Assembly (NCBI GenBank): GCA_946406115.1 | Contig: OX291561.1 | Coordinates: forward strand, 1,852,273-1,916,272 | Length of the DNA: 64,000 nt | Reading direction: 5' to 3' | Source: Apoda limacodes | Lineage: Eukaryota; Arthropoda; Insecta; Lepidoptera; Limacodidae | In this document: piece after piece, positions 21,032 to 32,640 of the stretch | Position numbering within the stretch: position 1 is the first letter of the stretch | Layout: each line of letters begins with the position of its first letter | Notes under the pieces: generated by a model | Told to the model about the DNA's origin: nothing | Databases searched by the model: none | Seen by the model: only the letters and a program-made list of their open reading frames with translations | Translations under genes and position numbers: made by a program

Positions 21032-21551
21032 TTTGTTATGTTATGTCCAATTCATGTCATGAAAATGGCTCATAAGTAACTAAACACGTATAAGTTAAAT
21101 AACATACAAATTATATCACTTACTTGTCTTAATAGCACTGAAAATTAAATGAGCATAATGTTTAATATTGGAAGGAAACTTTAAGCTCTATAAATAAAAA
21201 TAAATATACGAAAACGAGAGCCGCTTTTAAATCAAAAATGCTCATAGTACTTACCAAGCCTTTCCTTGGTTTCGGTGATGGATTTTATACGCAAAAAATA
21301 ATGCCTAATCCAGACACAAAATCAACTTTTTTCCATTTTCGTTAAAATTCATATGCTTATCTGCTTTCAATGTCTGTCAAACACATACTAAATAGACAGC
21401 AGACTAATAAAAGATGTCAGTTGACGGGAGCTAAGCAGTGTCGCATTTAAAGTTACTGCTGTAATGCCAACTCTGCAAATTATGTCTGATTTTCCAATCT
21501 AGGAGCTAATGAATTATGTACTTAAACTATAATTAAGTTATTATTTAGGTA
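21032..21551 (-). repeat. Segment X (520 bp), first of three copies
   Basis: This part of the left arm is the reverse complement of the segment at 22843-23362, which is repeated in the right arm at 24624-25143. It has no coding content that I can recognise. Confidence 0.93.
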
Positions 21552-22387
21552 CTCCTTAAACTCCTTGTTAAGACAAGTGGTTACTCTGTAAGTACCTATT
21601 GTAAATTTACTAAAAATGTCGAACAATATTAACTTACGAGTGGATAATTATTTACCTGCTGCTGAAAAGATAACAACTATTGTCATTACATCTCCTTCTC
21701 CTTCTTAACCTCTTTTGTTATGTATTTAATTTAACGTCTCGTAAAACTCAAAATGCTATCAATTAAGGAACGTAACGTAACATTAGTCACTTAATTGTTG
21801 AGCGTTCGACTTTTATTGAATAAAAAGAAAACTGCATTATTTTTTTACTTGACTCTCTTTTGAATTTATTTTCCATTCTGAAATCATAAATTACCCATCG
21901 TATTGTTAATTAACTTGAAAAGGCTTTATGTGTGACCTTCTGAACTTTTGAACCACCTACGTGACATCTGTGCTAAACTGTAAAGTAATATACGTGATAG
22001 GTCACCCTACCAAGTTAACAAAAACCCTAAGTAACATTGTTTCCTATTGTACATTTCAACCACAATGCTTCGCTGGATGTGAACAGAAAACATTTCTATT
22101 TGGTACCACCCTATGAGTCTGCTTTATTCGTACTGAAAACCTATTGTAAACATATGCTTTGCTAAAGTTTTTGTTTATTTGTAACTGAAAAACTAAATAT
22201 TGCTAGTCATTCGACATAAAGACAGCTACGTGGTATGTAACATAATTATTATTTTTCATCATGTGAAATGTCATGTTTGACATGTCATCATTGTCTTGAT
22301 GTGGAAAAAGAGTAAAATTGAGTTTTCTTTACACGAATTATTCTTGAGTGTGTCATCACATACGATGTTACAATTAATGTATCTACA

Positions 22388-22640
22388 GTTATAGTACAGT
22401 CATTGAAGCGTTATTGGACCGATTTTCTTTACTGTGAACCGATTTGCATCAAATTTTGGAATTACGCTCATCTTACCCTTAACTTCAAAAGTGAAAATGA
22501 TCTGCACTCCGCACCCACCCTGGGGGTGGTTGCCACCCCTTCTCGGTGCTGTAAATTTTTTTCTTCAAAATAACCTCAGATATCGATAGAAGACCCTAAT
22601 TTTAAGAAAAAATGTTCTATGAAGTTTTTCAAAAAACCCC
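22388..22640 (+). repeat. Dispersed repeat inside the arm (family of 18523-18660)
   Basis: Shares 'gtgaaccgatttgcat' and neighbouring blocks with 18523-18660, so a dispersed element was present before the arm was duplicated. The mirror copy is 23535-23787. Confidence 0.75.
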
Positions 22641-22796
22641 ATTACTTTTCAAGTTATTAGAAATTGAAAATTCGGAATCTTTTCTCGTTTTTCAGCGGTT
22701 TTTTGCAAATATCTCCAAAAATATGCATTTTAACGAAAAATTTTTGATGAACAAAATTATAGCAGGTACAAAACTAAACAAATCGGTTTTCTAAGT

Positions 22797-22818
22797 GCAA
22801 TATTAAGCTTAATATTGC
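22797..22818. repeat. Perfect 22-bp palindrome at the inner end of the left arm
   Basis: The 22 bases centred on AAGCTT read the same on both strands. The 16-bp half starting at 22803 recurs as 23363-23378, so the spacer is flanked by a direct repeat of 'ttaagcttaatattgc'. Confidence 0.92.
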
Positions 22819-23361
22819 ATATAAATATAATTAAGTTATATATACCTAAATAATAACTTAATTATAGTTTAAGTACATAATTCATTAGCTCCTAGATTGG
22901 AAAATCAGACATAATTTGCAGAGTTGGCATTACAGCAGTAACTTTAAATGCGACACTGCTTAGCTCCCGTCAACTGACATCTTTTATTAGTCTGCTGTCT
23001 ATTTAGTATGTGTTTGACAGACATTGAAAGCAGATAAGCATATGAATTTTAACGAAAATGGAAAAAAGTTGATTTTGTGTCTGGATTAGGCATTATTTTT
23101 TGCGTATAAAATCCATCACCGAAACCAAGGAAAGGCTTGGTAAGTACTATGAGCATTTTTGATTTAAAAGCGGCTCTCGTTTTCGTATATTTATTTTTAT
23201 TTATAGAGCTTAAAGTTTCCTTCCAATATTAAACATTATGCTCATTTAATTTTCAGTGCTATTAAGACAAGTAAGTGATATAATTTGTATGTTATTTAAC
23301 TTATACGTGTTTAGTTACTTATGAGCCATTTTCATGACATGAATTGGACATAACATAACAA
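22814..23361. repeat. Spacer of the inverted repeat, containing segment X copy 2
   Basis: After 29 AT-rich bases, 22843-23362 is a direct copy of 24624-25143 (520 bp, offset 1,781), with no differences in the lines that I compared. The loop is therefore not unique sequence but a third copy of internal arm DNA. Confidence 0.93.
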
Positions 23362-26143
23362 ATTAAGCTTAATATTGCACTTAGAAAACCGATTTGTTTA
23401 GTTTTGTACCTGCTATAATTTTGTTCATCAAAAATTTTTCGTTAAAATGCATATTTTTGGAGATATTTGCAAAAAACCGCTGAAAAACGAGAAAAGATTC
23501 CGAATTTTCAATTGCTAATAACTTGAAAAGTAATGGGGTTTTTTGAAAAACTTCATAGAACATTTTTTCTTAAAATTAGGGTCTTCTATCGATATCTGAG
23601 GTTATTTTGAAGAAAAAAATTTACAGCACCGAGAAGGGGTGGCAACCACCCCCAGGGTGGGTGCGGAGTGCAGATCATTTTCACTTTTGAAGTTAAGGGT
23701 AAGATGAGCGTAATTCCAAAATTTGATGCAAATCGGTTCACAGTAAAGAAAATCGGTCCAATAACGCTTCAATGACTGTACTATAACTGTAGATACATTA
23801 ATTGTAACATCGTATGTGATGACACACTCAAGAATAATTCGTGTAAAGAAAACTCAATTTTACTCTTTTTCCACATCAAGACAATGATGACATGTCAAAC
23901 ATGACATTTCACATGATGAAAAATAATAATTATGTTACATACCACGTAGCTGTCTTTATGTCGAATGACTAGCAATATTTAGTTTTTCAGTTACAAATAA
24001 ACAAAAACTTTAGCAAAGCATATGTTTACAATAGGTTTTCAGTACGAATAAAGCAGACTCATAGGGTGGTACCAAATAGAAATGTTTTCTGTTCACATCC
24101 AGCGAAGCATTGTGGTTGAAATGTACAATAGGAAACAATGTTACTTAGGGTTTTTGTTAACTTGGTAGGGTGACCTATCACGTATATTACTTTACAGTTT
24201 AGCACAGATGTCACGTAGGTGGTTCAAAAGTTCAGAAGGTCACACATAAAGCCTTTTCAAGTTAATTAACAATACGATGGGTAATTTATGATTTCAGAAT
24301 GGAAAATAAATTCAAAAGAGAGTCAAGTAAAAAAATAATGCAGTTTTCTTTTTATTCAATAAAAGTCGAACGCTCAACAATTAAGTGACTAATGTTACGT
24401 TACGTTCCTTAATTGATAGCATTTTGAGTTTTACGAGACGTTAAATTAAATACATAACAAAAGAGGTTAAGAAGGAGAAGGAGATGTAATGACAATAGTT
24501 GTTATCTTTTCAGCAGCAGGTAAATAATTATCCACTCGTAAGTTAATATTGTTCGACATTTTTAGTAAATTTACAATAGGTACTTACAGAGTAACCACTT
24601 GTCTTAACAAGGAGTTTAAGGAGTACCTAAATAATAACTTAATTATAGTTTAAGTACATAATTCATTAGCTCCTAGATTGGAAAATCAGACATAATTTGC
24701 AGAGTTGGCATTACAGCAGTAACTTTAAATGCGACACTGCTTAGCTCCCGTCAACTGACATCTTTTATTAGTCTGCTGTCTATTTAGTATGTGTTTGACA
24801 GACATTGAAAGCAGATAAGCATATGAATTTTAACGAAAATGGAAAAAAGTTGATTTTGTGTCTGGATTAGGCATTATTTTTTGCGTATAAAATCCATCAC
24901 CGAAACCAAGGAAAGGCTTGGTAAGTACTATGAGCATTTTTGATTTAAAAGCGGCTCTCGTTTTCGTATATTTATTTTTATTTATAGAGCTTAAAGTTTC
25001 CTTCCAATATTAAACATTATGCTCATTTAATTTTCAGTGCTATTAAGACAAGTAAGTGATATAATTTGTATGTTATTTAACTTATACGTGTTTAGTTACT
25101 TATGAGCCATTTTCATGACATGAATTGGACATAACATAACAAAGGTATTATTATATACTAACGGTTCATTCGTATTGTATTTAGGTCTCAGTGTATTTTT
25201 TTAGGTTTTTTTTATGGAATCATGTTTTTGGGATGAATACTACTTAGCAATATTCTTGAACTTTATTGATTAATTATATATGTATATAACAAAGTGAATA
25301 ATGTAGTATTTTTGATACACCAGAGGATTATGTTCAGTAATTTAAGGTATTATAGTCCTTAAAACTATTAACATTAAATAGATATGTATAACAGTACCGG
25401 TACACAACACTATTTTTTTAGTATAAAGGTACACCGATGTTTTTATTAAACGTGACCCAGTGACCTGACGCAGCTTTATTGCTCGCCCCTCACGAGGGTT
25501 CGGTTGCGATGGTATGTATCAATCAAACTCGCTTCATTAGGTTGTCGTGGTCTGGTTACAGGTACCATACAACGTGACACAAGATGTATCCAGTTATCAC
25601 GCACAGGATTTCTTCTTTTTGTAACCAATTCTCCTTGTCAAGAACAGATAATTATGCTAATGAATAAAATACTTCTATTATTAATTTTGAAACTAAACGA
25701 AACTACGTAAAGTGTTTTCTTTTCTTTGAATTGTTTTGGATTTCCAAATTTTAATCTGTTATTATGTTTGAAAATCAGTACAGCTGAAATAAGTTTTCCC
25801 TACGGCATAATTTACTTCTTCGTTAAGTATTTTATTTTTGTTGGCCTAATAATGCTAATATCAACTATGAATTGTAGCAATCAGCATTGTTATTTATATA
25901 AATAAATGTGTAGAAGAAGACAAACTAATAAGTTTTTAATCTAAAGTAGGTTAACAGTTTGTTGCTATGAAGTTTGCTCACGCTAACGTGCCGCGGGGGA
26001 CTGACACGGACGCCTAGCACGCACACCATTTGAATATCAACTTATTCAGTTATAGAGCATACATGGAAGTTTTGAGTTGCAATATTTAATAACTTCCTAA
26101 TCAACTTGAAAATGTTGGTGTCTGTGATCTCTGTGTTCCTATA
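23362..26143 (-). repeat. Right arm of the 6.1-kb inverted repeat (2,782 bp)
   Basis: Mirror image of 20032-22813. The arm ends at 'gttcctata' (26143), beyond which 'ctacactgaa' does not match the left flank. It contains segment X copy 3 at 24624-25143. No gene recognised. Confidence 0.95.
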
Positions 26144-26548
26144 CTACACTGAAATTTTATATAAACAAGCGGACCCAGAATTAAAGATGCTTTTCAGAGT
26201 TCCGTATCCAAAGACTTACTTACGCTTACGTTGTCTATCAGTCTATGTGACTTTTAAGAAAACAACTCTAGCTCTTGAACCGTAATTTAGATAGCATGCA
26301 CAAATTTTCATATAATATGTGGTATAGTGTCAAATATCCTTTAAATAACCAAAAAGTATATAATCTTTTTAAAATTGGTACGTAATACAAGTCCAACTCG
26401 TATTTAGCCGGTTTCTTTTAACATACATTTAATTCTGCATCTAATTCAAAAATCTCTAAATTCAAGCGGCCAGTGGCTGGAAAGCAGCTTATAGAGATAA
26501 CATACGACTGAATTAAAAACCTTCAAAACCAAATCAAAACCTCTGTCG
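26144..26548. other. Right flank of the inverted repeat; no gene
   Basis: AT-rich sequence. 'caagtccaactcgtatttagccgg' near 26390 resembles the start of the 'ggccaagtgcgagtc' repeat family seen at 51140 and 53015. Confidence 0.4.
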
Positions 26549-26842
26549 TCATTCCATTGCCTTACTGTTCTTAAGCTGTTGCAAGGCACTTCTAATCTCA
26601 TACAAGCTGACGTCCGGGATATCTTCGGTGGAGTGTCGAGTTAATTTAACTCTGGGTTCTTTCACGGTAATGTTGACAGGATCACGACTTGAGGTGTATT
26701 TGTGTATGTAGCTGTCTACAGTAGTTCTCAATCTCTTTCTGTCTATTTTTGGTTCAATGAAACTATATTGCCGTTGCCCAATAGACATAGAATAGATATT
26801 GGTATATTTTTTCGCAAAATAGAAAAGGTTTTTGACTAACGA
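26549..26842 (-). pseudogene. RTE-like LINE fragment: linker and start of reverse transcriptase
   Basis: The minus-strand frame ends with a segment typical of the region before RT motif 1 in RTE-type LINEs: 'RLTRHSTEDIPDVSLYEI' (first residue approximate) then 'RSALQQLKNSKA'. In this family that is followed by a Pro-Gly-x-Asp-Gly loop. Here the frame stops two codons after 'NSKA', so the catalytic RT core is missing. The 5' part is interrupted by a hAT element at 26851; the frame of 26843-26998 belongs to that element. It is a dead 5'- and 3'-truncated copy. Clade assignment is by motif recognition only. Confidence 0.68.
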
Positions 26843-26850
26843 GTCATGAC

Positions 26851-27954
26851 TAGGGTTTCTGCTTGAGAATTCTCGAACTCGAGAAGACTCGAGAAATCCG
26901 CCTTGGTTCGAGAGGAGAAATAAAATCCCGGGCCTCGAGAATTCTCGAGGCACTAATTCAAAGTTGAGGTAGGTTTTTCCGCGTAAAATTGTCCGCACTC
27001 AGTGCGACTAATGTGAGCAAGTTGTTTCACTCACACACACGCCGCGCTTAGGATTTTTAACTAATGATCTTAATCAGTGCTAAAGCTATTGAAATATTAA
27101 ATTTGTTATAAACAGAACTTAGTGATTTAATTATTGTAAGTGTTATTTAAGGAGCTTTCTATGTTTTGATTTCGCTTAACGATAAAGCTGCGAAATCCCA
27201 AAGACTAATTAAAACATAACTTATTGTTAGTTACTTACTACTGTTACCTACTACAAATTAGTGGAGCCTAATAATTTTCTTCAGAAAGTTTTTCTTGTTA
27301 TTTTTAGAAAATTACTTATCATATGTAGATTGACGAAAATTTTAAATAGAAACTCTTAGGGTTGTTGTGGTACCGTACCACCCTTAGTTATCTGTTTCGA
27401 TGTTTTGTGTTTTGAGACTTACAAATCAAACACCATGAAATTTTGAAGACGTCCACTAGGATTAAATATCTAAGTCTGCAGTGTGCCAGTTTTCAGGTTT
27501 ACTATTAAATTATAAAGTTTAAAAGCTATGCAGGATTTAAGTTTTTCACACAAATCATCTCGAATAAAATTAAATTTTAATAAAAACTTTTTTTAGGATT
27601 TTGAAAAACCATAGACATAGATATTGGGCTTGAGAACATGCCTACAAAATTTAATATCCAAAACAAGTAGGAATTTTGTATGTTTGAAACACGCTGCGAG
27701 GTACCGCGAATCGTATCCTCTTAAGATTTGTTTATTATGTGTTAGAAGATTTTTATGTTTCGTTTCTTTTAAGTAAGTGCAGTTGGGTAGTAAAAATATG
27801 TTCCTTTCGTGATTATTTTGAGTTTTTTCTTTAAATTTTATTACCAATTACAAGTTTTCTTTGAAAGCCTCGAGACTCAAACAGACTCGAGAATTTGGCC
27901 TCGAGAATTCCTGTGCTTTGAGAACGAAAATAGTTCGAGAAATCAAAAACCCTA
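26851..27954. mobile_element. Non-autonomous hAT element (1,104 bp) with 8-bp target duplication
   Basis: The element starts 'tagggtttctg' at 26851 and ends 'aaaaaccctag' ('...ccta' at 27954). It is flanked by GTCATGAC at 26843-26850 and 27955-27962. An 8-bp duplication with TAGGG/CCCTA ends fits the hAT superfamily. Subterminal regions carry repeated 'tcgagaattctcgag' motifs, including an 18-bp perfect palindrome at 26933-26950 and related copies near 26863, 26885, 27866 and 27890, as expected for transposase binding sites. No transposase is encoded; the 84-codon minus ORF at 27593-27847 has no BED or RNase-H-like motif. It inserted into an older RTE-like LINE. Confidence 0.9.
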
Positions 27955-27962
27955 GTCATGAC

Positions 27963-28563
27963 CGAAGTTAAATTTGAACACATTAGCATCAGAGAAATAA
28001 AATACATGGACGTTTTTTTATCAGATCATAAAAATAAATTTTCTAGAAAATTAGTCATGTAAGTCTGAAGGTGTTTCTTAAGGAACTTAACTTGACTCCG
28101 TGAATGGTCTGTCTCTACGTTCAAATTGATGTTACGTGTAAAATTTGCGTTAATGTTAAATACCTTAGCGATTGTCACACACTTTAGATAAGTATTATTT
28201 TAAGGTCTTTAATGCGATTTTTTTTTCAACAACCATCGTTTTTTATTGTCAACGCTTTGACCAAAGATTCAAAGTCTTAAGGACTGACACATTATTTTTA
28301 ATTTTGGACACATTGAAGTAACTTATTGTCTTAAAAAAAGTTACTGAAATAAGTGAACCTATAAGCTTAATAAAAATCAATCATAAAAATAAGGTTTTAA
28401 ACTGCCTCTAATACAATTATGTAATTAACAAAACATAACCTCTTAAATACTATTGTAACAAACTAATATTCGTAATACATAGTTTATGGCCCAGAGTTTG
28501 AATATTAATATTAATGAAGCTATTCAGTCCGGGGTCAGGGAGGTTGAGATCAGATATACATGT
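27963..28563. other. AT-rich; continuation of the interrupted LINE not readable
   Basis: The expected 5' continuation of the LINE on the minus strand does not stay open beyond a few codons, so it is either degraded or truncated. The rest of the stretch holds nothing that I recognise. Confidence 0.4.
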
Positions 28564-28795
28564 TAATTTAGTAATGTATACGTTTACGTATGCAGTAATT
28601 TAGTAATTTATACGTTAACGTATGCAGTAATTTAGTAATTTATACGTTTACGTATGCAATAATTAAGTACTGAATACGTTTACGTACACAGTTATTTAGT
28701 AATGTATACATTTTCGTATGCAGTAATTAAGTTATATATATTTACGTATGCAGTAATTTAGTAATGTATACATTTACGTATGCAGTAATTTTGGT
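28564..28795. repeat. 32-bp minisatellite, about seven copies
   Basis: The 'tgcagtaa' landmark falls at about 28591, 28623, 28655, 28687, 28719, 28749 and 28781, a period of 32 with one 30-bp unit. The unit contains 'tttagtaatttatacgttta' followed by 'cgtatgcagtaa'; TACGT and ACGTA occur repeatedly. Confidence 0.93.
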
Positions 28796-28903
28796 TAATT
28801 AAACTGTTATTAATTTTACATATCATAATGGTATTAGCAGTTATTAACCTTAACTATAATTTACTAAGCTTTAATATATGAAGTCTGATAATTTTGGATA
28901 TTA

Positions 28904-28966
28904 CATACATACATACATACATTCCATCACGCCTCTTTCCCATAGGGGTAGGCAGAGACCAAAGAT
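28904..28966 (+). repeat. (ACAT)n plus 'ggggtaggcagagacc' dispersed repeat
   Basis: Four to five ACAT units run into 'cacgcctctttcccatag' and 'gggtaggcagagaccaaag', a combination characteristic of an abundant lepidopteran repeat end. Confidence 0.65.
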
Positions 28967-29390
28967 ATTGTAGTCATAATTATGATTAACGACTGATATG
29001 TGAATACTATGTAAGTATCTACTGCACTGTAGTTTAATTAACTTGGGTTTAGAATAACTTGGTAAGATGGATAATAATGCTCTGAGTTATAAATATTTTT
29101 TGTAAAGATATTTTTATTTTAAAATGTATTGTATGTAGTTTGTTGTTGTACTTATTCATTACATATTTTACTCAAAAACGCTATCAAAAGTTCAAATTTA
29201 CATTGGAAAAAAGAACACAGGAAGGACATCGATTGTAGATTGCTAATATAGACACAGATAACTGGACAGCGCATTTTCTAGCCAGCTGTAAAAGCCCCCT
29301 TAAATATTTTTTTTATTTTCTTTTTTACTATTTTGTTGTTAATGCGGCAACAGAGATACATCATCTATGTAAATTTCAACTGTCTAACTA
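28967..29390. other. No feature seen
   Basis: AT-rich sequence, nothing recognised. Confidence 0.4.
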
Positions 29391-29502
29391 TCACGGTTCA
29401 TGAGAAACAGCCTGGTGACAGACGGACGGACGGTCAGACGGACGGCGAAGTCTTAGTAATAAGGTCCCGTTTTGTATCCTTTGGGTATGGAACCCTAAAA
29501 AT
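29391..29502 (+). repeat. Right end of the 'tacggaaccctaaa' inverted-repeat family
   Basis: Contains 'cagacggacggacggtcaga', 'gcgaagtcttagtaataagg' and 'ggtatggaaccctaaaa', matching the right ends of the elements at 50481-51471 and 52996-53552. The left end is not visible nearby. Confidence 0.6.
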
Positions 29503-30250
29503 GGTTGCAAAAGTGTGACAGAGACGAAGAGAAAGTGTGGTGCCTTGTCTATGAGAAAAAATACCACAGGTTACTTTTGTCTCTTTCAAAGTTTGACCGA
29601 TTTCGTGAACCTATTGCGCAGCCGATAGGACAGATTAGAGAGCTCGAAGTCTGTTATTGCTAATAATAAATGAAAAGCAACTCTTTTCTGGAGGCGACAG
29701 TAAATTATATTCTCAAGTGTGCTACGTTAAACGACCACATCTTGCACAAGCTTCTTTGGAATAAATCTTACTTGCAGTACAGTATCAGTGAGCGGCGCGC
29801 AATGTTTTACCCGTCCGCTCGAGTGGTCGAACATTGATAACTTAAGAGATAACTCAACAAGGTTTTATAAAATTTCGGACTGGCACAACAAAAATAATGC
29901 GCCATTTAAAAAATTTAAAAAACTAAAAAAGAAATCGACATTTGAACGCGACAAAAAGGTGGCAAAATTACCTAAACTATTTTTATTATTGTCAATACAG
30001 TTTTCAATATAATTAGTTTTTTTACACGTAGGTTTGAAAAAAGCACTATACAAGCCTTAGCCACATCTGAGCAGAACCGGACTCTGTGATGCGTGCCTCG
30101 GCATACTCACAATCGCCCGGTTTTGCTGTACTTGCTGGCCGCGGCAGTAATGTATTTCTGTGCATGGCCTGTTGTACCGATAAACACGAAAATAGCACCA
30201 GTAAAATAATTCTTACTTTTTTAAATAAAGAAAAAACATAGGTATGATAT
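29503..30250. other. No gene seen; GC-richer patch at 30070-30185
   Basis: The patch includes 'cgcccggttttgctgtactt' and 'gctggccgcggcagtaatgt'. It has no recognised content. Overlapping ORFs on both strands at 29788-30053 are Lys/Asn/Phe-rich and probably spurious. Confidence 0.35.
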
Positions 30251-30251
30251 T

Positions 30252-30713
30252 AATATGTTTTTTTTTATACCACTAAGGTGGCAAGCAAGCTTACGGTCCG
30301 CCTGATGGTAAGCGGTCACCGTAGCCTATGGACGCTTGCAACACCACTTGCGCGGGGGTATCACTTGCGCGTTGCCGACCCTTCAGAAATCTAATAACTT
30401 CTTTCTTGAGGAACTCCATACTGTAGTCCTTGCAGAAAACCTTGGCAGTGAGCTCATTCCACAACTTCAGCGTTCGCGGGAGGAAGTTTCTCTGAAACCG
30501 CACTGTACGCGACCATTTAGGTTCTAAAGTGTGAGAATTAATTCCCTGCCGATGGCGAGCGGTGCGATGGTAGAAAGTAGCCGTGGGCATCATTTCGAAC
30601 AATTCCTCAGAACACAACCCATTGTACAAGCGGCAGAACGCACACAGTGAGGCAAAGTCTCTCCTCAGACTTAAGGGCTCGATACCGCAAGTGAGTTTGG
30701 AATCGTCGACAAT
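30252..30713 (-). pseudogene. 5'-truncated LINE copy, C-terminal ORF2 and 3' end
   Basis: The minus-strand frame (30719-30291) encodes the post-RT C-terminal region of a non-LTR retrotransposon. It is the same protein segment as 46600-46976: 'VDDSKLTCGIEPLSLRRD', then 'ATFYHRTARHRQG', then 'NFLPRTLKLWNEL', then 'FLKGRQRASDT'. The frame runs into the non-coding 3' end with 'ctatggtgaccgcttaccat' and 'caggcggaccgtaagcttgc', then a T/A-rich tail at 30252. It starts abruptly at 30713, typical of 5' truncation on insertion. The RT catalytic domain is absent. Related insect elements are usually filed under jockey/CR1-type LINEs; I am unsure of the clade. Confidence 0.82.
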
Positions 30714-31339
30714 TATCAAGTTTTTATTTGAAATTTTATTTTAGTGTTGTCGTTTCAAAACACTGGTGATTTTAATTTAACGAGCAAAACTATTGTTTTC
30801 TGTTTATTTCTTCTATGCTTATCTATATAAGTAATGTTAAAGAGTGGTGTAATTTTTGTGATAAGAAACAAAACACGTATTTTACTTATTTCCAGTAAAT
30901 GAGCATTGATTTGTTTCCGATAAGTCTCTCAAATCTTCTGACATAGAGAAGAACACCAGAAAACCACAGCCATAACTGTGTCTCTCATTTGAATTTTGAT
31001 TACTCCTTGGATTATATTTTGATGTTTTCATACACCTTTCTGAATTTAAAATAACTAAGTCTTATGCCGCATTCTAAGTGTATCATCCTTTAATGTTTAT
31101 GGTTTCGGGTTGTTTGTGAATTCGCGTCAAATCAAAATTTGTCGCAGAACTGGCTTGTCCTGAATACATCTCACCCCGATATCGTAAGGACCAAATATAC
31201 CGTTAGGGCAAAGTCATTTTTGGGAATATTAAATTGTTTACATTCACAGTGACAGTGACAATCAGAAATATAAAAATATTGTTTAAGCCCTACATTTTAC
31301 TAATCCTTATATCAAGTAAAGTTTCCACCTCATTAATTT
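30714..31339. other. No feature seen
   Basis: AT-rich sequence, nothing recognised. Confidence 0.4.
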
Positions 31340-31530
31340 AGTTTATCGTCGACATAAAAGATTACTGAAATACGAAACTAAAATACAACTCGGCTCCACA
31401 ATTTAAAAAGAAAATTAGTAATTTTCTAAGCACATCTCGATTGTATTTTCGTTACGGGTCGCGTGACACCACGAACACGACCACGTAGTGCGACACAGCA
31501 AAATACACGAATAGTTAAAAACTGTATTCA
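31340..31530. repeat. Dispersed repeat, copy 1 (pair with 62240-62450)
   Basis: Shared blocks in the same order are 'aatttaaaaagaaaatta', 'atatctcgat'-like 'acatctcgattgtatttt', 'cgttacgggtcgcgtgacac' (62240 copy: 'cgtttcggatcgcgtgatgg') and 'cacagcaaaatac'. Unknown family. Confidence 0.65.
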
Positions 31531-32640
31531 TTATAATAACAAGACATATGTGAAACCCTTGCTTAATATTTTGGTACATTAGGGACGAACAAACTATTTA
31601 TTTGCTTGTAAATCGATAGGTTCTCATGCAACAATACATTGATTCTCACGTGTCGTTATACGTACAATACGCGGTAGGGATCAACGGTGTTTCTAAAGTT
31701 TGTACTTTCACCCACTTCATTCCCGTTTCGAATATATTTACATTAATGCAATTATTCCTTATTCTGTGACTGACGCCGCTCATCACATTGCTAAATTTAT
31801 AGAGAAAACTTTTGGAATAAATTTAAATAAGGAATTTAGACTTAGACTTAATTTATCAATTCGTTTCAGTAAACACTCATTCATTACTACGGAATGTAAA
31901 TATTTCGAAAATCACCTTTGAATTTTGAACAAAGTTTATATTACTGTAATGTAATGCTACTCTGTGGATATATAGGATAATTAACACGCAAGACTCTTAA
32001 GCGAATTATGTAGATATAACCGAATTGATATAATTTATGTTATTATTTTACTATATAACGTACGATTCGCGTGAAAATCGGTATACATACTCATTGTTAG
32101 CCCTATTTTAAAACAAAAATGGTAGGTATATTCCAAATTCTTGGGTGTCAGTACAGACTGTGTAGAGTAGACAGTAGCTATGCGTGTACCAGATAGAAAC
32201 ATATATTTAATATTAAAGCATATATTTCGGCTAGTTTTGTCGGTATCAATGCTTACAAATAATGGAAATATAAATAACAATATGTCACTTAAAATAAATA
32301 ATATCAATGTGAATTTGATCATAATTACAGACGATAATTAAATATTTTACTAAATTAAATATATTTTTTGTGATTTTTACACATTTTTTATGATATTATT
32401 AAAATCATAATAAATTGAAATATTCCCCACAGACAGTGGGCTACATTTATCTATATGGAAGATGTATATAAAATAACGATAAATTAGTATAAACTTCCAA
32501 GGCGTGATTTATACAAGGTATTTTAAACAAATACGATGTTTAAACTTATGATTTTGTTATTTATAAATTTATTGAAATTTAGTTAAAATTTAGATATTAA
32601 AATTAATGCTGGATAAAATATTATAAAATAAAATAAATTT
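31531..32640. other. No feature seen
   Basis: AT-rich sequence with short ORFs (31700-31921 plus, 32035-32322 minus) lacking family resemblance. Confidence 0.4.

Larger units (their letters stand above)
20032..22813 (+). repeat. Left arm of a 6.1-kb inverted repeat (2,782 bp)
   Basis: Every landmark in this arm has its reverse complement in 23362-26143 at a constant coordinate sum of 46175. Examples are the mirrored ORF pairs 20465-20671 / 25504-25710 and 22612-22794 / 23381-23563. The arms are therefore ungapped over their length. I saw one substitution (22661 A against the complement of 23514 G). Outside 20032 and 26143 the match stops abruptly. No recognisable gene lies in the arm; the short ORFs have no family motifs. 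Near-identity implies a recent inversion-duplication, ongoing gene conversion, or an assembly/sequencing foldback artefact. Confidence 0.95.
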
